Shown here piece by piece: positions 27,905 through 39,359 of a stretch of 64,000 nt of DNA. Positions within the stretch are counted from its first letter, which is position 1; each line of letters begins with the position of its first letter. The position numbers were made by a program, and so were the translations under genes. The stretch is from Scylla paramamosain. Its lineage: Eukaryota; Arthropoda; Malacostraca; Decapoda; Portunidae. The notes below the pieces were generated by a model. The model saw only the letters and a program-made list of their open reading frames with translations, was not told the origin of the DNA and did no database searches. Location of the stretch: NCBI RefSeq assembly GCF_035594125.1, contig NC_087171.1, forward strand, positions 15,220,267 through 15,284,266, read 5' to 3'.

Positions 27905-27985
27905 AAGCGGCCCGGTGGTGCAGGAGTTACCGTGCCTGGCCCACACACGAGAGGTCTTAAGTTCGAATCACGGGTGGAAACAAAT
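27905..27985 (+). mobile_element. Probable tRNA-derived SINE head
   Basis: TGGTGCAGGAG fits the RNA polymerase III A box, and about 40 bp later AAGTTCGAATC fits the B box. The sequence does not fold into a clean tRNA cloverleaf, so a SINE head or tRNA relic is more likely than a working tRNA gene. Confidence 0.55.
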
Positions 27986-28107
27986 TGAGAGTTTCGTTTC
28001 ACGCCGCAGCGCTGTTCACGGGGCAGCGAGCAGGCACGAGACGCAAGGCGAGGGATTGTGACCTTGTAACCCGGCAGAGAGCGATGGCTAGCAATCTTAC
28101 CTTCATG

Positions 28108-28143
<36 letters not shown>

Positions 28144-28189
28144 CCAGAAGTGTTTTATGCCATACCTTGAGTTGTAAACAATGAGGAAA

Positions 28190-28330
28190 AAATAGTAGTA
28201 GTAGAAGTACTGTAGTAGTAGTAGTAGTAGTAGTATCATTACGGTTGTTGTTGTTATTGCAGTTAGTTATTGTTATTATTGTTATTGTTACAGCCATTAT
28301 AGCAGTAGTAGTTGTTGTTGTTGCTGCTGC
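28190..28330. repeat. Mixed (AGT)n, (GTT)n and (TTA)n arrays
   Basis: AGT units at 28193-28234 are followed by GTT and ATTGTT units. Confidence 0.85.
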
Positions 28331-28604
28331 CGTACAAGACCTCGTGCTAGCAACAAACACTCCAAGGCTCTCGTGACGTCAAGCGGAATCACTTCACTAT
28401 AAGGCCGCCAAGTTAAGAGGTGCAAGTTGCCACCGAGTTATTTACGATGACGGGAGATCACGATGCTCCTGACCTACCCCACTCGGGAACCCTCACAGCG
28501 ACCCGTGCAGGCACAGAGTGGGTATAGAGCGGGTGCAGTCCGGTGAGGGGATGAATGTTCGCCCTCTCTGGTTAGCTATTGTAACTCTTAATGGAAAAAT
28601 ACTA

Positions 28605-28815
28605 GTAGATATACAAATAGATAGATAAATAGATAAATACGAGTAAATGGAAAATACTAAATAGATAAATATATAGATAAGTAAAGAAAGAAAAAACAAA
28701 CAAACAAGAAAAGGAGATAGAAAAACACATGCAATAATAGAAAAAAATAGATATATGATAGACAGATAGATAAATAAGTAAATAAATAGATAAATAGATA
28801 AATAGAAGGATAGAA
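28605..28815. repeat. Degenerate (GATA)n/(AAAT)n region
   Basis: AGATAGATAAATAGATAAAT and similar words recur on an A-rich background. Confidence 0.8.
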
Positions 28816-29082
28816 TAAGCTGCCCATCATCACCGTTATCGCTTTTCTTCTCAATTGACACATCCCAGTTCATTTTTTTTTTCAATTCATCTATTACCGT
28901 ATTGTTTTTAATTTCCCATTTCATTTATTGATTTATCTATTTTATCATAACGCCATGCAATCTTCAGACATACAATTACATCGCCCTCATGCCTTACTCC
29001 TTATTGAATTCATTAGAAGTATTTTTTTCTTTCTTTCATGTTCTCATACTTGCATCGAATCAGTGTGGGAGTTTGTTAGGCA

Positions 29083-29299
29083 TTAAAACCGTTTCACTAC
29101 AACATGCAACAGTTCAGGACACTAAGGACAATGCATGGAATCTTTATTTGTACCTGCATGAAAGAAAGGGATAAAAAAAAAAGAAAGTACATTTTGCAGT
29201 TTCTAGGCAGTACAATCTTTGCAAGTGGAACAAGAAAAGATGACTCAGAATGGTTAGTAGTTAAAAAGAGATGTGCCAAATAACAATAAAAGGGTTAAC
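29083..29299. mobile_element. Family B copy B3
   Basis: It starts TTAAAACCGTTTCACTAC and ends ATAAAAGGGTTAAC, showing the inverted termini. The middle has ACATTTTGCAGTTTCTAGGC and AAAAGATGACTCAGAATGG, as in B2. Confidence 0.75.
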
Positions 29300-29405
29300 T
29301 TAGCGTTCCTCGACCTTGTACAAAGTAACTCTGTAGGAAATGGACAATGATTAAAAATGTGTGTAGGTAAACTGAAGAAATATGCACATAGGGTTCATGT
29401 GCTTC

Positions 29406-29440
<35 letters not shown>

Positions 29441-29492
29441 TAGCAGGAGTTATGCATGAATCATATCTTCTGGTCATCAAAATTCCTGAGTT

Positions 29493-29568
<76 letters not shown>
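29493..29568. repeat. (GA)n microsatellite
   Basis: About 37 GA units. An (AGT)n run lies nearby at 29407-29440. Confidence 0.98.
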
Positions 29569-29569
<1 letters not shown>

Positions 29570-29570
<1 letters not shown>

Positions 29571-30485
29571 AGGAGGGAGAGTGAGAGTAATATTACGTCT
29601 CGGAGTCTGAATGGTAAGTAATTTAGCTGCTTACATTAATGTGCACCTTAATACTAGACTGCAGGCTGTAGGGACTCTGTTATCCTTGGCTAGTTGTGCC
29701 TTGGTTCGAGTTAGTGACCTCAACACTCGGGGCTTTACCCAACGGCGGGCCTTGTTAACTTGTGCGTCACTCCAGAAGGTGAGAACCCCCGCGGCCTTGG
29801 CTTTCATTGTACCCTCCAGCTATAATGTTCATTGTAACTTTGGCAATGCTTCTCCCACCATTAAAATTCACTGGTAATAAGAGTACGACACTGGTATTTG
29901 AGCATTTCGACATGACTAAGCAAAAACGGAAGGTACTGGAAGGTTTAAACTGGCAATGCTCTTTAAATAAATGTACCGCAACCTTGCACTACACTATTCT
30001 ATTAAACTTTAGGAGAAACCATGACAGTCAGAGATCATTAACTTGTACATTGTTTTAAGAGGGACAGTAAAGGGGACAGTGCAAGCAGGAGTGACGTACG
30101 TTCTCCGAGGCTGATGGGTGGAGCAGCAAGTTTGTCGTCTTAACAAGGACCCACAGAGACCCTTGGAACTCTCGTCGCTGTGTACAATTTCCCACCATCT
30201 AAGTTACGGGAGGGATTATGATTCCACACCGTTCTTGCCTCAGCACACATCTTCCCTTCTTCTGTCTGTCTGTGTACCACTTCCTCTTGTCCCCAGTGAA
30301 CGCCTTGAAGCACTGTATCGATGTTTCAAAGATTCACAGCTGACAGCTAAGAGGGAGAATTGACAACACTGTCCAGGCCGGTAAAGTCCCCGAGAACTGA
30401 TTTGTCTATTAGTGGCCGAGGAGTTTTGCGGTTTGAATTCTTGGTATTTTGCGGACCAGTATCCTGTTTTTGGTTACCACGTTCT

Positions 30486-30522
<37 letters not shown>

Positions 30523-30592
30523 TATTGTACTTAAATATTATAAATCATTCCCTGCAGAACAACATAATTGAAAAACTATTAAACAATATCTG
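29570..30592. other. Unique stretch, no gene seen
   Basis: Open runs exist (29611-29877, 30118-30363) but none resembles a protein. An (AC)n run lies at 30487-30518, just before the telomere-like block. Confidence 0.45.
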
Positions 30593-30780
30593 ACCTAACC
30601 TAACCTAACCTAACCAAATCTAACCTAAGCAAACCTAACCTAACCTAACCTAACCAAATCTAACCTAACCAAACCTAACCTAACTTAACCAAACCTAACC
30701 TAACCTAACCTAACCAAACCTAACCTGACTTCACCAAACCTTACCTAACCAAACCTTTATCTTACTTAACTAAACCAAAC
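30593..30780. repeat. Interstitial telomere-like block, degenerate (CCTAA)n
   Basis: TAACC units and close variants (CAAAC, TCTAA, CTTAC) fill about 185 bp; on the other strand this is the arthropod telomere motif TTAGG. The units are perfect on the left and decay towards the right. Confidence 0.9.
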
Positions 30781-31414
30781 TAAATAAACAGCTGTTATAA
30801 AATCAAGATCACCGGTCAATGATAGACTAAATAAAAACACTGTATGATGATAACTTAACTACATCCTATATCTTTCAATCTACGTCCGCAAAGCTCGCAC
30901 GGTCTGGCATCAACCTTTATATTTGTACCTAGAACGCATCCGCATCCAGACATCACGTTTTCTATTATGTGGAGGCAGGTGTTAAAGTGCTCAGCGTGGG
31001 GAAGGTGTGAGCGCAAGGTGTCACCCGTGGAAAACAGTGAAGGATATACAGTACTCCTTTTCCTCGTTTTTTTTTTTTTTTACTTGTTATGCTTTGAATC
31101 GCTTCTTAGGTCACTCTCCTCTCTTCCTTTGCGTCCTTAGTGTATCAATTTCTTATTTTCCAACACTCGACCAGAAGTATTTTCGTGGGGCTCACTATTG
31201 TGCTGTCTGTCTCTCCAGTCAGTCCCAGTACTATTTCAGTCTGCCTTCTGACTCCTTTCTCGTTTCCCATCTCTCTACCTCCCAAAATTTCTTGCTCCGA
31301 GGAAAATAAAAAGGATAACATGTACTCGTATTAAGGATGTCATTAGAAGATTTGATCAAGTAAAGAATGATATTTTTCGCTATCAGTGGGGTTATGAATC
31401 ATCTGATACTAGTA

Positions 31415-31500
31415 AGTGGAAATAGATAGGCAAGTGTCATACAGGGACTGCCACGTGTAAAGGTCTGACGGCTTCTTGCAGCTTCCCTTATGTTCTTACT
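31415..31500 (+). mobile_element. Family C retrotransposon-tail repeat, copy C1
   Basis: GTGTCATACAGGGACTGCCA, then GGCTTCTTGCAGCTTCCCTT and ATGTTCTTA. The same string order occurs at 35798 and 49261. It looks like the shared 3' tail of a LINE or SINE. Confidence 0.65.
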
Positions 31501-31824
31501 CAGTACCCAGTGGTCCAGATGGCGGCACAAATTTCTAACCTATCGTGGAGTGCAGCCGTCACCCACACGTCTCCCACACTCTACCTTTGATTACAGCTTA
31601 CGTAGGTCAGATGGTGTGAGTCAGAAGTCAAGTAACATGCCGTACACACTCCCGCTTAATCTTCAGCTTTTCATTCTTTTAAATTTAAACTATATCTTAT
31701 TTTTGTAACTTTTACCTTTCATTTTGGCAATACTAATGTTTCTATGCAAATCTACATTTCAGGACCATATTTCAATCACTTCACGACTCCTAACCAGTAC
31801 TGTCACTACATGTGCATGCAGAAG

Positions 31825-31925
31825 CAGGGCAGTCAAGGTCGAGTAAACTTGACTCGGACCACGGCGATCACTGTTCTTGAGATGTGATCTTTGAGCGTCC
31901 TGTCAGGGGTTCGATTCCATGGCCA
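31825..31925 (+). mobile_element. Possible tRNA-derived SINE head
   Basis: A clear B box, GGTTCGATTCC, occurs at about 31908-31918. The A box upstream is unclear, so support is weak. Confidence 0.3.
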
Positions 31926-33200
31926 CTCCCTCTCATGACTTCATTTATTAGATCAGCACCAAAAGTTCTCTGTATTGAAACCCGAGGCGTTACATTTCGA
32001 CCCAACACAACATGAGAGCCGTGTATACATACTCGTAGGTGTAAAACTTTTAAACAAATATGTAAATAGATATATAAATAATGATATATGAATAATGATT
32101 TTATGAATAGATAGAAAAATAAATAGATTAGATAAGTAACTCAAATAAATAAAATAACGATAGATAAGCAAATAGATAAACAAAAACACAAATAAACTCA
32201 ACCAAAATACTGAATAAACACAGAGCTTTAAAAGAATCAAGAGCAAAACACAGTACCATCCCAGGCCGTGAAGACTGAAACAGTCATTACAGCAATCACT
32301 AGACCAAACAAGGCGAGGCTAATACACGCCTAACTGCTGATTGAATTGCTGATATCGCCAGGGAATCTAAAGCTTATCACCGCTACAGTGCACGTTCAAG
32401 CCATCACATTACCATAAACATTAATAAATATAACTCTAACTCTTCCCCTACCATGGCATTGGTTCCAGTTTTCATTCAAGATCGAGTGAAATTTAGCATG
32501 ATTTTTTTTTTTTTTTATCATCTTTAGAATTTTCACGAACTACAATTTTATCTTTAAGCTTAGCATGGTAGTTTCCTTTTCTTTTTTTTTTCTTTTTTTA
32601 TAATGGAGTTATAAATCATGTCTGTAATCTTTACTTACTATAATTTTATCTTAAAGTTTAACAGGATATTTCTTTCATAATAGAGTCAAAAACCGTCTCT
32701 AGAATTCTCACACACCAGAATTTCATTATCCACGCTAGTCTGAGCAACACTTTACGATTTCACAGTGTCTGGCAGTCGTCTGTGGCCCTAAACGTATCAT
32801 TGCTAACACGGTTTACACGGGCACCTATTACTGTAATGAAAACACCTCACACAACGAGGCGCAAAAAAGCAAATAAGGAACAGGGAACTCACTACGAAGA
32901 ACAGCCAAGCGAGGGTGTGAACCACGCAAAGGTGAACGTGATAAGGCACACAGCAGCAACACGGCATGAAGTAACGGTGCAAGGAAGAAGGCTGAGAACA
33001 CGTCTAGGCGGACACGTGTTTGGGAGAGGTGAGCAACACGGGAAGCGCTGACACCCACACTTCCCAGCACTAACAGTGAGATAATGATTGCGTAAAGGAA
33101 GACAAGAGAGTGGGAAGTTTGTACAGAGGAATTCAGAGAGGAAAACCACGGAATGGTAAAGCAACTGGTAGGTTATGTTGGGTTTTGTAGGTTGTATAGT

Positions 33201-33201
<1 letters not shown>

Positions 33202-33298
<97 letters not shown>

Positions 33299-33323
33299 GC
33301 ACGCACACACACACACACACACA
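33202..33323. repeat. (CT)n-(AC)n microsatellite
   Basis: About 40 CT units switch to about 20 AC units containing two GC variants. Confidence 0.98.
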
Positions 33324-33494
33324 AAATACAGTATAATGACACACAAATCTAAATATAGAAAGGAAGGAAGGGAGATAGGAAAGGAGGGAGTGGGGAAGGA
33401 GGAAGGGAGGGAGGCAAGGAAGAGTCTTTAACCTTCACCTCCTTCCTCCGTGGGTTACCTGGTCAAGGCCTCATTGGATGAGAAAGGACGAAGA

Positions 33495-33539
33495 GCGAGG
33501 GAGGAGGAGGAGGAGGAGGAGGAGGAGGAGGAGGAGGAG

Positions 33540-33625
<86 letters not shown>

Positions 33626-33643
33626 GAAGGGAGGAAAACAGAC

Positions 33644-33705
<62 letters not shown>

Positions 33706-33810
33706 AAGGAGAAGAAGAAGAAGAAGAAGAAGAAGAAGAAGAAGAAGAAGAAGAAGAAGAAGAAGAAGAAGAAGAAGAAGAAAAAGAAGAAGAAGAGGAA
33801 AAGGAAGAGA
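33495..33810. repeat. Compound purine-rich array (GGA)n-(GA)n-(TAA)n-(GAA)n
   Basis: GGA to 33545, GA to 33621, TAA/AAT 33645-33702, then GAA/AAG to about 33805. All but the AAT part is pure purine on this strand. Confidence 0.98.
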
Positions 33811-33891
33811 AAGGTGAATCACTAACACTACCACCACCACCATCAACAACAACAAGACCAAAAAACACAACAACCTTTAAGAACCTGCTTT

Positions 33892-33892
<1 letters not shown>

Positions 33893-33932
<40 letters not shown>
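33893..33932. repeat. (AC)n microsatellite
   Basis: About 19 AC units. Confidence 0.95.
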
Positions 33933-33934
<2 letters not shown>

Positions 33935-34024
33935 ACCAATGAAAAAATAACAGGAATAATCTTTTAAAACAAACCAGTCGGATGCAGTACGTAATATTAC
34001 ATCATTGCATTAAATTATATACTG

Positions 34025-34078
34025 TAGTGTGGTGTATAGCAGTGTGATGTGGTGTGATGCGGTGTGGTGTGGTGTCGG
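34025..34078. repeat. Degenerate GTGTGATGTG minisatellite
   Basis: GTGTGGTGT and GTGTGATGT words repeat through about 55 bp. Confidence 0.7.
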
Positions 34079-34203
34079 GAGGGGTCAGGCAGGGGAGTTT
34101 TGTCTTGGCGGAGCAAAGGTAGCTGGAAGAGGCTGCACGTGGGCGCGGCGAGGCGGGCCAAAGATCAGAAGGGTGTGGCGGATGTTTTGGTAAATATTAC
34201 TTA

Positions 34204-34290
34204 GAGGGAGAGAGGGAGACAGGGGAGAGAGATTGAGTGAGGGAGAGAGGGAGACAGGGGAGAGAGATTGAGTGAGGGAGAGAGGGAGAA
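34204..34290. repeat. 35-bp tandem repeat, about 2.5 copies
   Basis: The unit GAGGGAGAGAGGGAGACAGG plus 15 more bases (ending ATTGAGT) is identical in the first two copies (34204-34238, 34239-34273) and partly present a third time. Confidence 0.95.
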
Positions 34291-34354
34291 GTTGGGAGGG
34301 AAGGGGGAAAAATTGCACAAACTGAATGAGAGGTGTTTGTTTTGAGCTACCCAG

Positions 34355-34356
<2 letters not shown>

Positions 34357-34396
<40 letters not shown>
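34357..34396. repeat. (GT)n microsatellite
   Basis: About 19 GT units. Confidence 0.95.
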
Positions 34397-34398
<2 letters not shown>

Positions 34399-34720
34399 AC
34401 TACTTCATACACATGCACTCCACACTAAAACCAATCAAATATACATCCTGTCCGTTTAATTTTTTTTCGACAAACTCCATTACTCTACGTTCCATTGTTC
34501 TATTGTTCTCGTATTACATTTATACACCATTTTCTCACTGCCTGGCGCATGGGTGTTAGCAGTGGTGGTGGGGTAACGGGGGTAGAGGCGGGGGCAAGGG
34601 CGGAAGACCAGTAGGCGGACAGACCGGTATAGCAGCAGCAGTAGGATCAAGCAGAATGGAGTCAGAGGAATACGGTTGATGCACCATGACAACCTTTACA
34701 ATATTTCACACAAACACAGG

Positions 34721-34947
34721 ACAATATTCTGAAACACTTTTGCGCCTCACCTCCACAACTTTCAAAAGGCTCCCCTACAGTTGAAGTTACACGGGTTTTT
34801 AAGGATGTTTTTTTTACGGTTTTGGTGACAGATTAACAAGATTTCTACGTTATTAATAGTTAAAGCACTCTTGGGAACCCGGCTTATCATCCCTTTGGTA
34901 TTTGAAATTAGTCGTGGTCAGACAGCAGAGCGTTTCTGAATACGGCC
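34721..34947 (-). mobile_element. Family A copy A14, best full-length copy
   Basis: The left terminus ACAATATTCTGAAACACTTT and the right terminus CAGAGCGTTTCTGAATACGG are inverted partners over about 45 bp with mismatches. The core carries TTACGGTTTTGGTGACAGAT and GCACTCTTGGGAACCCGGC. An (AC)n tract starts within a few bases of its right end. Confidence 0.88.
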
Positions 34948-34949
34948 CA

Positions 34950-34951
34950 CA

Positions 34952-35007
<56 letters not shown>
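34950..35007. repeat. (AC)n microsatellite abutting family A copy A14
   Basis: About 28 AC units starting within a few bases of the element's right end. Confidence 0.97.
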
Positions 35008-35008
<1 letters not shown>

Positions 35009-35797
35009 GCACAACGGATGCGGCTAGTCTCAAGGTGAGCCAAGCATCGGGCTGCCGCGGGTCCTAAAGGTCACACTAACTTAACGCACAAACACATTAC
35101 AACTTTTTGCCCCTTGTTAGAGCTTAGGCGTACTCTGCCCTGCCCTTCTGAGCCCGGCGTCCCTTATTCTTTCTGCTCCCCTGCTACGCTTTACGACATG
35201 ACAACACAAAGCAAGATGCAAAAAGCCAGCAGCCCTGCGCGTGACAGTCCTCGTGTAAAGCATACCTATATCTGTCATCCAAGTTAATCAAACCATGTAA
35301 CCCTTTTTTTTAAGAGAGCCCCATTGATTCGGCAATGATAATAACCTGATTACTGTTTCACTTATCTGCTACTCTAGAAAGGATCACGCTACACAACTTT
35401 CCTACTTCAATGCATGTAATTTTTTCGACGCTATTCTTGTGCTAAGTTCTCGTAAATATTTCTGCAGCGTACAAAGACAATATTAACCTTCTGTTTTCTT
35501 TCTTTTCTCTCCTGTGTCACCATCCAAACAATTTTTATAGAGTCAGGAAGGTTAGCAAAGGATGACCATGGCTGTGAAAGGGTTAAGGTTAGCAATTTGG
35601 AAAGGGCGAGAAGCAACAAGTTGAAGCTTCGTATATTAGAAAAAAAGAGAGGCAACTTCCTCTTGTCTCTTTTTATTTTTATTTTCCTAATTTATTAAGC
35701 TTCAACTTGACTGCTTCTATCCCTTTCAATATTCCTAACGCCCCTCATGTCACTTCACTGCATCAATCAAATGTAAACACCTTTATCAGCTCAGAGA
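35008..35797. other. Unique stretch, no gene seen
   Basis: No exon or repeat family was recognised here. Confidence 0.5.
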
Positions 35798-35922
35798 AAA
35801 TTAGACGGATTTATGGATGGGAACGATAGGTGGAAATAGGTAGGTATATTTCATACAGGGACTGCCGCGTGTAGGCCTGATGGCTTCTTGCAGCTTCCCT
35901 TTTTTCCTATGTTCTTATGTTC
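35798..35922 (+). mobile_element. Family C copy C2
   Basis: The longest copy. One frame reads FMDGNDRWK, a stop, then VGIFHTGTAACRPDGFLQL, which resembles the end of a retrotransposon protein. TATGTTCTTATGTTCT closes the copy. Confidence 0.7.
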
Positions 35923-36101
35923 TCTTACTAGGGTTTGGTGTGAACACTGACTTAGACTACAAAGAGCGATGCGAATACAACTCAATTAATAAATAAATAA
36001 ATGAATAGATAAATAAATAAGTAGTAACTGATCACTAGGCCTAACGTGACTAATTTCTTTGACGCATTCTTTGACCTTTTGGGAAGCAGTAAGTTCAGCG
36101 G

Positions 36102-36108
<7 letters not shown>

Positions 36109-36169
<61 letters not shown>
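36109..36169. repeat. (CT)n microsatellite
   Basis: About 30 CT units, directly before the 175-bp tandem duplication. Confidence 0.97.
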
Positions 36170-36172
<3 letters not shown>

Positions 36173-36175
36173 CCC

Positions 36176-36500
36176 GTTGGCCAGTCTCCTTGACACGAAA
36201 AAGAAAAAAAATCAATCAAGCAATGAATCTTCAGCGCCACTGTGACTTCCGTTGTTTTGCTTCTTGAACAAAATAACACATAGAGGTTGTCTGGGTTAAA
36301 GTACAAGCAGCGGTGCGAGTTTTCTTTTTTCTTTCTTTTTTTATTCATCTGTTGGTCAGTCTCCTTGACACGAAGAAAAACAAAACGACCAATGAATCTT
36401 TAACGATATTGTGATTTCCATTGTCTTGGTTCTTAATTAAACAAAACACGTCAAGATTGCCTGGATTACTACAAACAGCAGTGCAAGTGATTCTTTCATG
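36176..36500. repeat. Tandem duplication, period about 175 bp
   Basis: GTTGGCCAGTCTCCTTGACA at 36176 recurs as GTTGGTCAGTCTCCTTGACA at 36351. Later blocks (CAATGAATCTT, GTGACTTCC or GTGATTTCC, TTGTCTGGGTTA or TTGCCTGGATTA, CAGCGGTGCGAGT or CAGCAGTGCAAGT) follow in the same order. Confidence 0.9.
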
Positions 36501-36782
36501 AATAAAAAATAAATAAAATAAAAATCGCATAGCAACTGAGCCCTAGATTCCAGTTGCACCTCGACCGCCACAGGATGCCGTAAAATTCTTAGATAACTAA
36601 ATTCGTCTGCTGCCCGGGAGAGTAGCTAGTAGTTGCCATGCGGGCGTGGCTCACCAGAGAACAGCCACCCAGGACCAGCAACACACGTTACCTCAGGTGC
36701 TTTGCTACAGCAGCGTCTACGTCAGGATCCCTCTCCTTCCTTCATATCAATTGACGAAGGGCACTAGATAAAGTAGTGATTA

Positions 36783-36909
<127 letters not shown>

Positions 36910-37121
36910 TGGCGCATCAACAACAAAGGTTAACAAAGGCGCCGAAAGCTTCACATGGTGCCGAAATATATAACTGCATAAAAATACTAGTAATGTTAAG
37001 GTGGGAGGTAAAAGTAACAAAAAATAAGTTATAGTTCAAATCTAAAAGGATAAAGATTAAAATTTAAAAGCTGCAAATCAAGCATGCTCGAATTTGAACT
37101 AATATCACCGTAAAAAATATA

Positions 37122-37181
<60 letters not shown>
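37122..37181. repeat. (AAT)n microsatellite
   Basis: About 20 AAT units next to family B copy B4. Confidence 0.97.
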
Positions 37182-37182
<1 letters not shown>

Positions 37183-37194
37183 CAAAAAAAAATC

Positions 37195-37345
37195 ATAAAC
37201 ACCGACAATAAAGAACAGGGCGGTTCAAAGGATACATTTCCCAGTGGCTGCACAATTTAATATTCAGAGGTGGCTAGTGAGCAAAAGAAATGTCTCAGAC
37301 TGCTTAAAGATTACAGAATGACGTGACAAGTAGCAGTGCACGGAT
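37195..37345. mobile_element. Family B copy B4, partial
   Basis: CAATTTAATATTCAGAGGTG, AGAAATGTCTCAGACTGC and AGTAGCAGTG match the second half of family B. The first half adjoins the (AAT)n tract at 37122-37181. Confidence 0.5.
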
Positions 37346-37420
37346 TAGTTTCCCGATAACATTACTGACTGTCGGACTGAAGCATCTACTCTGATCAGTC
37401 GTTCCTCCTGACTTAAACCA

Positions 37421-37600
37421 GTATTATGAAACACTGCTCTCTCACAACGATTATTTTCAAAGGCTACAGACATAATTAGCTGAGTTTTCAAGAGTGTTTC
37501 TTCTGTTAATAATGTAGAAAGATCGTTTATCTGTCACTAGAACCGTAAAAGCGTCCTTAAAAATCCGTGTAACTTCAACTACAGCCTTTTGAATGTACAA
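37421..37600 (+). mobile_element. Family A copy A15, right end truncated
   Basis: It closely resembles A5: GTATTATGAAACACTGCTCT, ATTATTTTCAAAGGCTACAG and TCTGTCACTAGAACCGTAAA. Like A5 it stops at about AGCCTTTTGAATG. Confidence 0.8.
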
Positions 37601-37960
37601 GAAGGAAGAAATTAAAACACAGAACGAAGTCGAAGCCAAGATGCGCACTGAATAACATTGAATAACACTATAGGAATGAACAGTAATTGCGGGGACCACC
37701 CAATAACCAAACAAACAACCAGCACGTAACGATCGAACCACATAACGACCTCGCAACACAACCGGATAGATTATTAAGTCACGCTGGTGTTGCTTGCTCT
37801 GTGGACAGATCTAAGGAAGTGTTATGTATTATTGGGATTATTCTGCACCGTAATTTTTTTTTTTTTTTTTTCAATATGATGAGAATACTGGAAGGAGTAA
37901 AAGCCATAAATGCGTATTTTCAAGATTTGTAGAAGGATTTTTTTTTTTCAGGGAGTGCAT

Positions 37961-37962
<2 letters not shown>

Positions 37963-38004
<42 letters not shown>
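37963..38004. repeat. (CT)n microsatellite
   Basis: About 20 CT units. Confidence 0.95.
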
Positions 38005-38006
<2 letters not shown>

Positions 38007-38080
38007 ATGCCCTAGTGGGTAGAGTGACGCTCTTGGGAATATTGAGTGTTGGACGCCAGCGCTCAAATCTCACTATAGCT
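38003..38080 (+). mobile_element. Possible tRNA-derived SINE head
   Basis: CCTAGTGGGTAGAGTGACGC resembles an A box, with GCTCAAATCTC as a weak B box about 45 bp later. It follows directly on a (CT)n tract. Confidence 0.35.
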
Positions 38081-38455
38081 CTCTTCCTCTCTCTCTCCCT
38101 GGAAACTTATTTTTTAGGCAGGCTATAAAACTATTAACAAACTATAACACAAAGATAAGTCTCAAAAAAGTTACAGGTGATTGTGGAAAAAAAATAATAA
38201 AGTAGTGAAGGGGTTAAACTATCATTACACAGCACGCCACGTAACTGCCTCACACTTCGCGTATGCACCTCTGGCTGCGCTCAGGAAGGAACAAACCAAT
38301 GACTTGCTTCTTAGGGTCGGAGGCAGAGATGGTAGTGGTGGTGGTGGTGGTGTTGTTGGTTAATATTACACGCACTGTGGTTAACCTGAGACTCGTTTGG
38401 AGGACTCTGGATCTCAATACAAAGAACGATACAAGAGCAGGGAGAACGCAACACG

Positions 38456-38456
<1 letters not shown>

Positions 38457-38523
<67 letters not shown>
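38457..38523. repeat. (GA)n microsatellite
   Basis: About 33 GA units. Confidence 0.98.
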
Positions 38524-38526
<3 letters not shown>

Positions 38527-38755
38527 CAGTAGGTACACTTTTTTCACTCCCTCTCTCCTTTGCGTACACACACACACACACCTGTACGTACTTAGGTATA
38601 TTTTCATGGACATTTGCAAAGCTCCAAGTTTCTCTCTCATACAGGAAGACAATGAGAATATTTTTACTTTGCGAATACTTTCATAAACATTTTGAGGAAG
38701 ATAGGATTTGGTATTTGATTTGGCAAGAGTTAATTATCTCATTTCTAGCCTTTTC

Positions 38756-38791
<36 letters not shown>

Positions 38792-38990
38792 CTTCTTCTT
38801 TTTCTTCTTCTTCTTCTTCTCCTTGTTGTTCTTATACTCCTTTCTCCTTGTTCTTCTTCTTGTTCTCCTTGTTTTTGTTCTCCTTTTTGGTCTTGTTCTC
38901 TTCATTCTTTTTTGTTCTTGTTCTATTCCTCCTTCACCTCCTTGTTGTTGTTCTCCTTCTTCGTCTTCTTCTTTTTCAATCCTTTCTCTT
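38756..38990. repeat. (GTT)n and (CTT)n low-complexity region
   Basis: GTT units to 38790 pass into a long CTT/GTT-rich pyrimidine stretch. On the other strand a purine-rich segment continues at 39120-39310. Confidence 0.9.
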
Positions 38991-39359
38991 ATTTAATTTT
39001 TCACAAATATAAACATTTTCAAGTATTTTTATTATTTTTTTAAAGGAAAGGCGCGGAAAGTTAAAGGACCATTTTCTTTTTTTCTTTTTTTTCTTTTGTA
39101 ACCTTGCGTCAGTTTGCTTTATGGGTAAAGAAAAGAAGCAAGCAAGGAAACAAACAAGAAATAAAGAATAAGAAAGAAAGAAGTTAAAAGAAAGGAGGAA
39201 AAGAACGAAAAAAAAAGAAGGAAGGAAACAAACACGAAAGAAAGAAAAGAAAGAAAGAATGAAATGAAAAAAAAATACAAAAACGAAAAAAAAGAAAAGG
39301 AAGGAAAGAAAAAAAATACTTTGCAACATATAACCTATTTCTCTATTCACCTGAAATTA

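Larger units (their letters stand above)
30781..33200. other. Non-coding stretch with family C copy and AT-rich repeats
   Basis: It includes family C copy C1, a possible SINE head, a degenerate (GATA/AAAT)n region at 32050-32215 and poly(T) runs near 32502 and 32585. No exon was recognised. Confidence 0.5.

Noticed and set aside
29407..29440. Short regularly spaced units considered as a CRISPR-like array
   Set aside because: They are simple (AGT)n units without spacers, and the DNA is eukaryotic.
33455..33873. Open frames of Ser, Leu, Tyr or Lys runs up to 137 codons on both strands
   Set aside because: All frames are created by the trinucleotide and dinucleotide arrays at 33495-33810.
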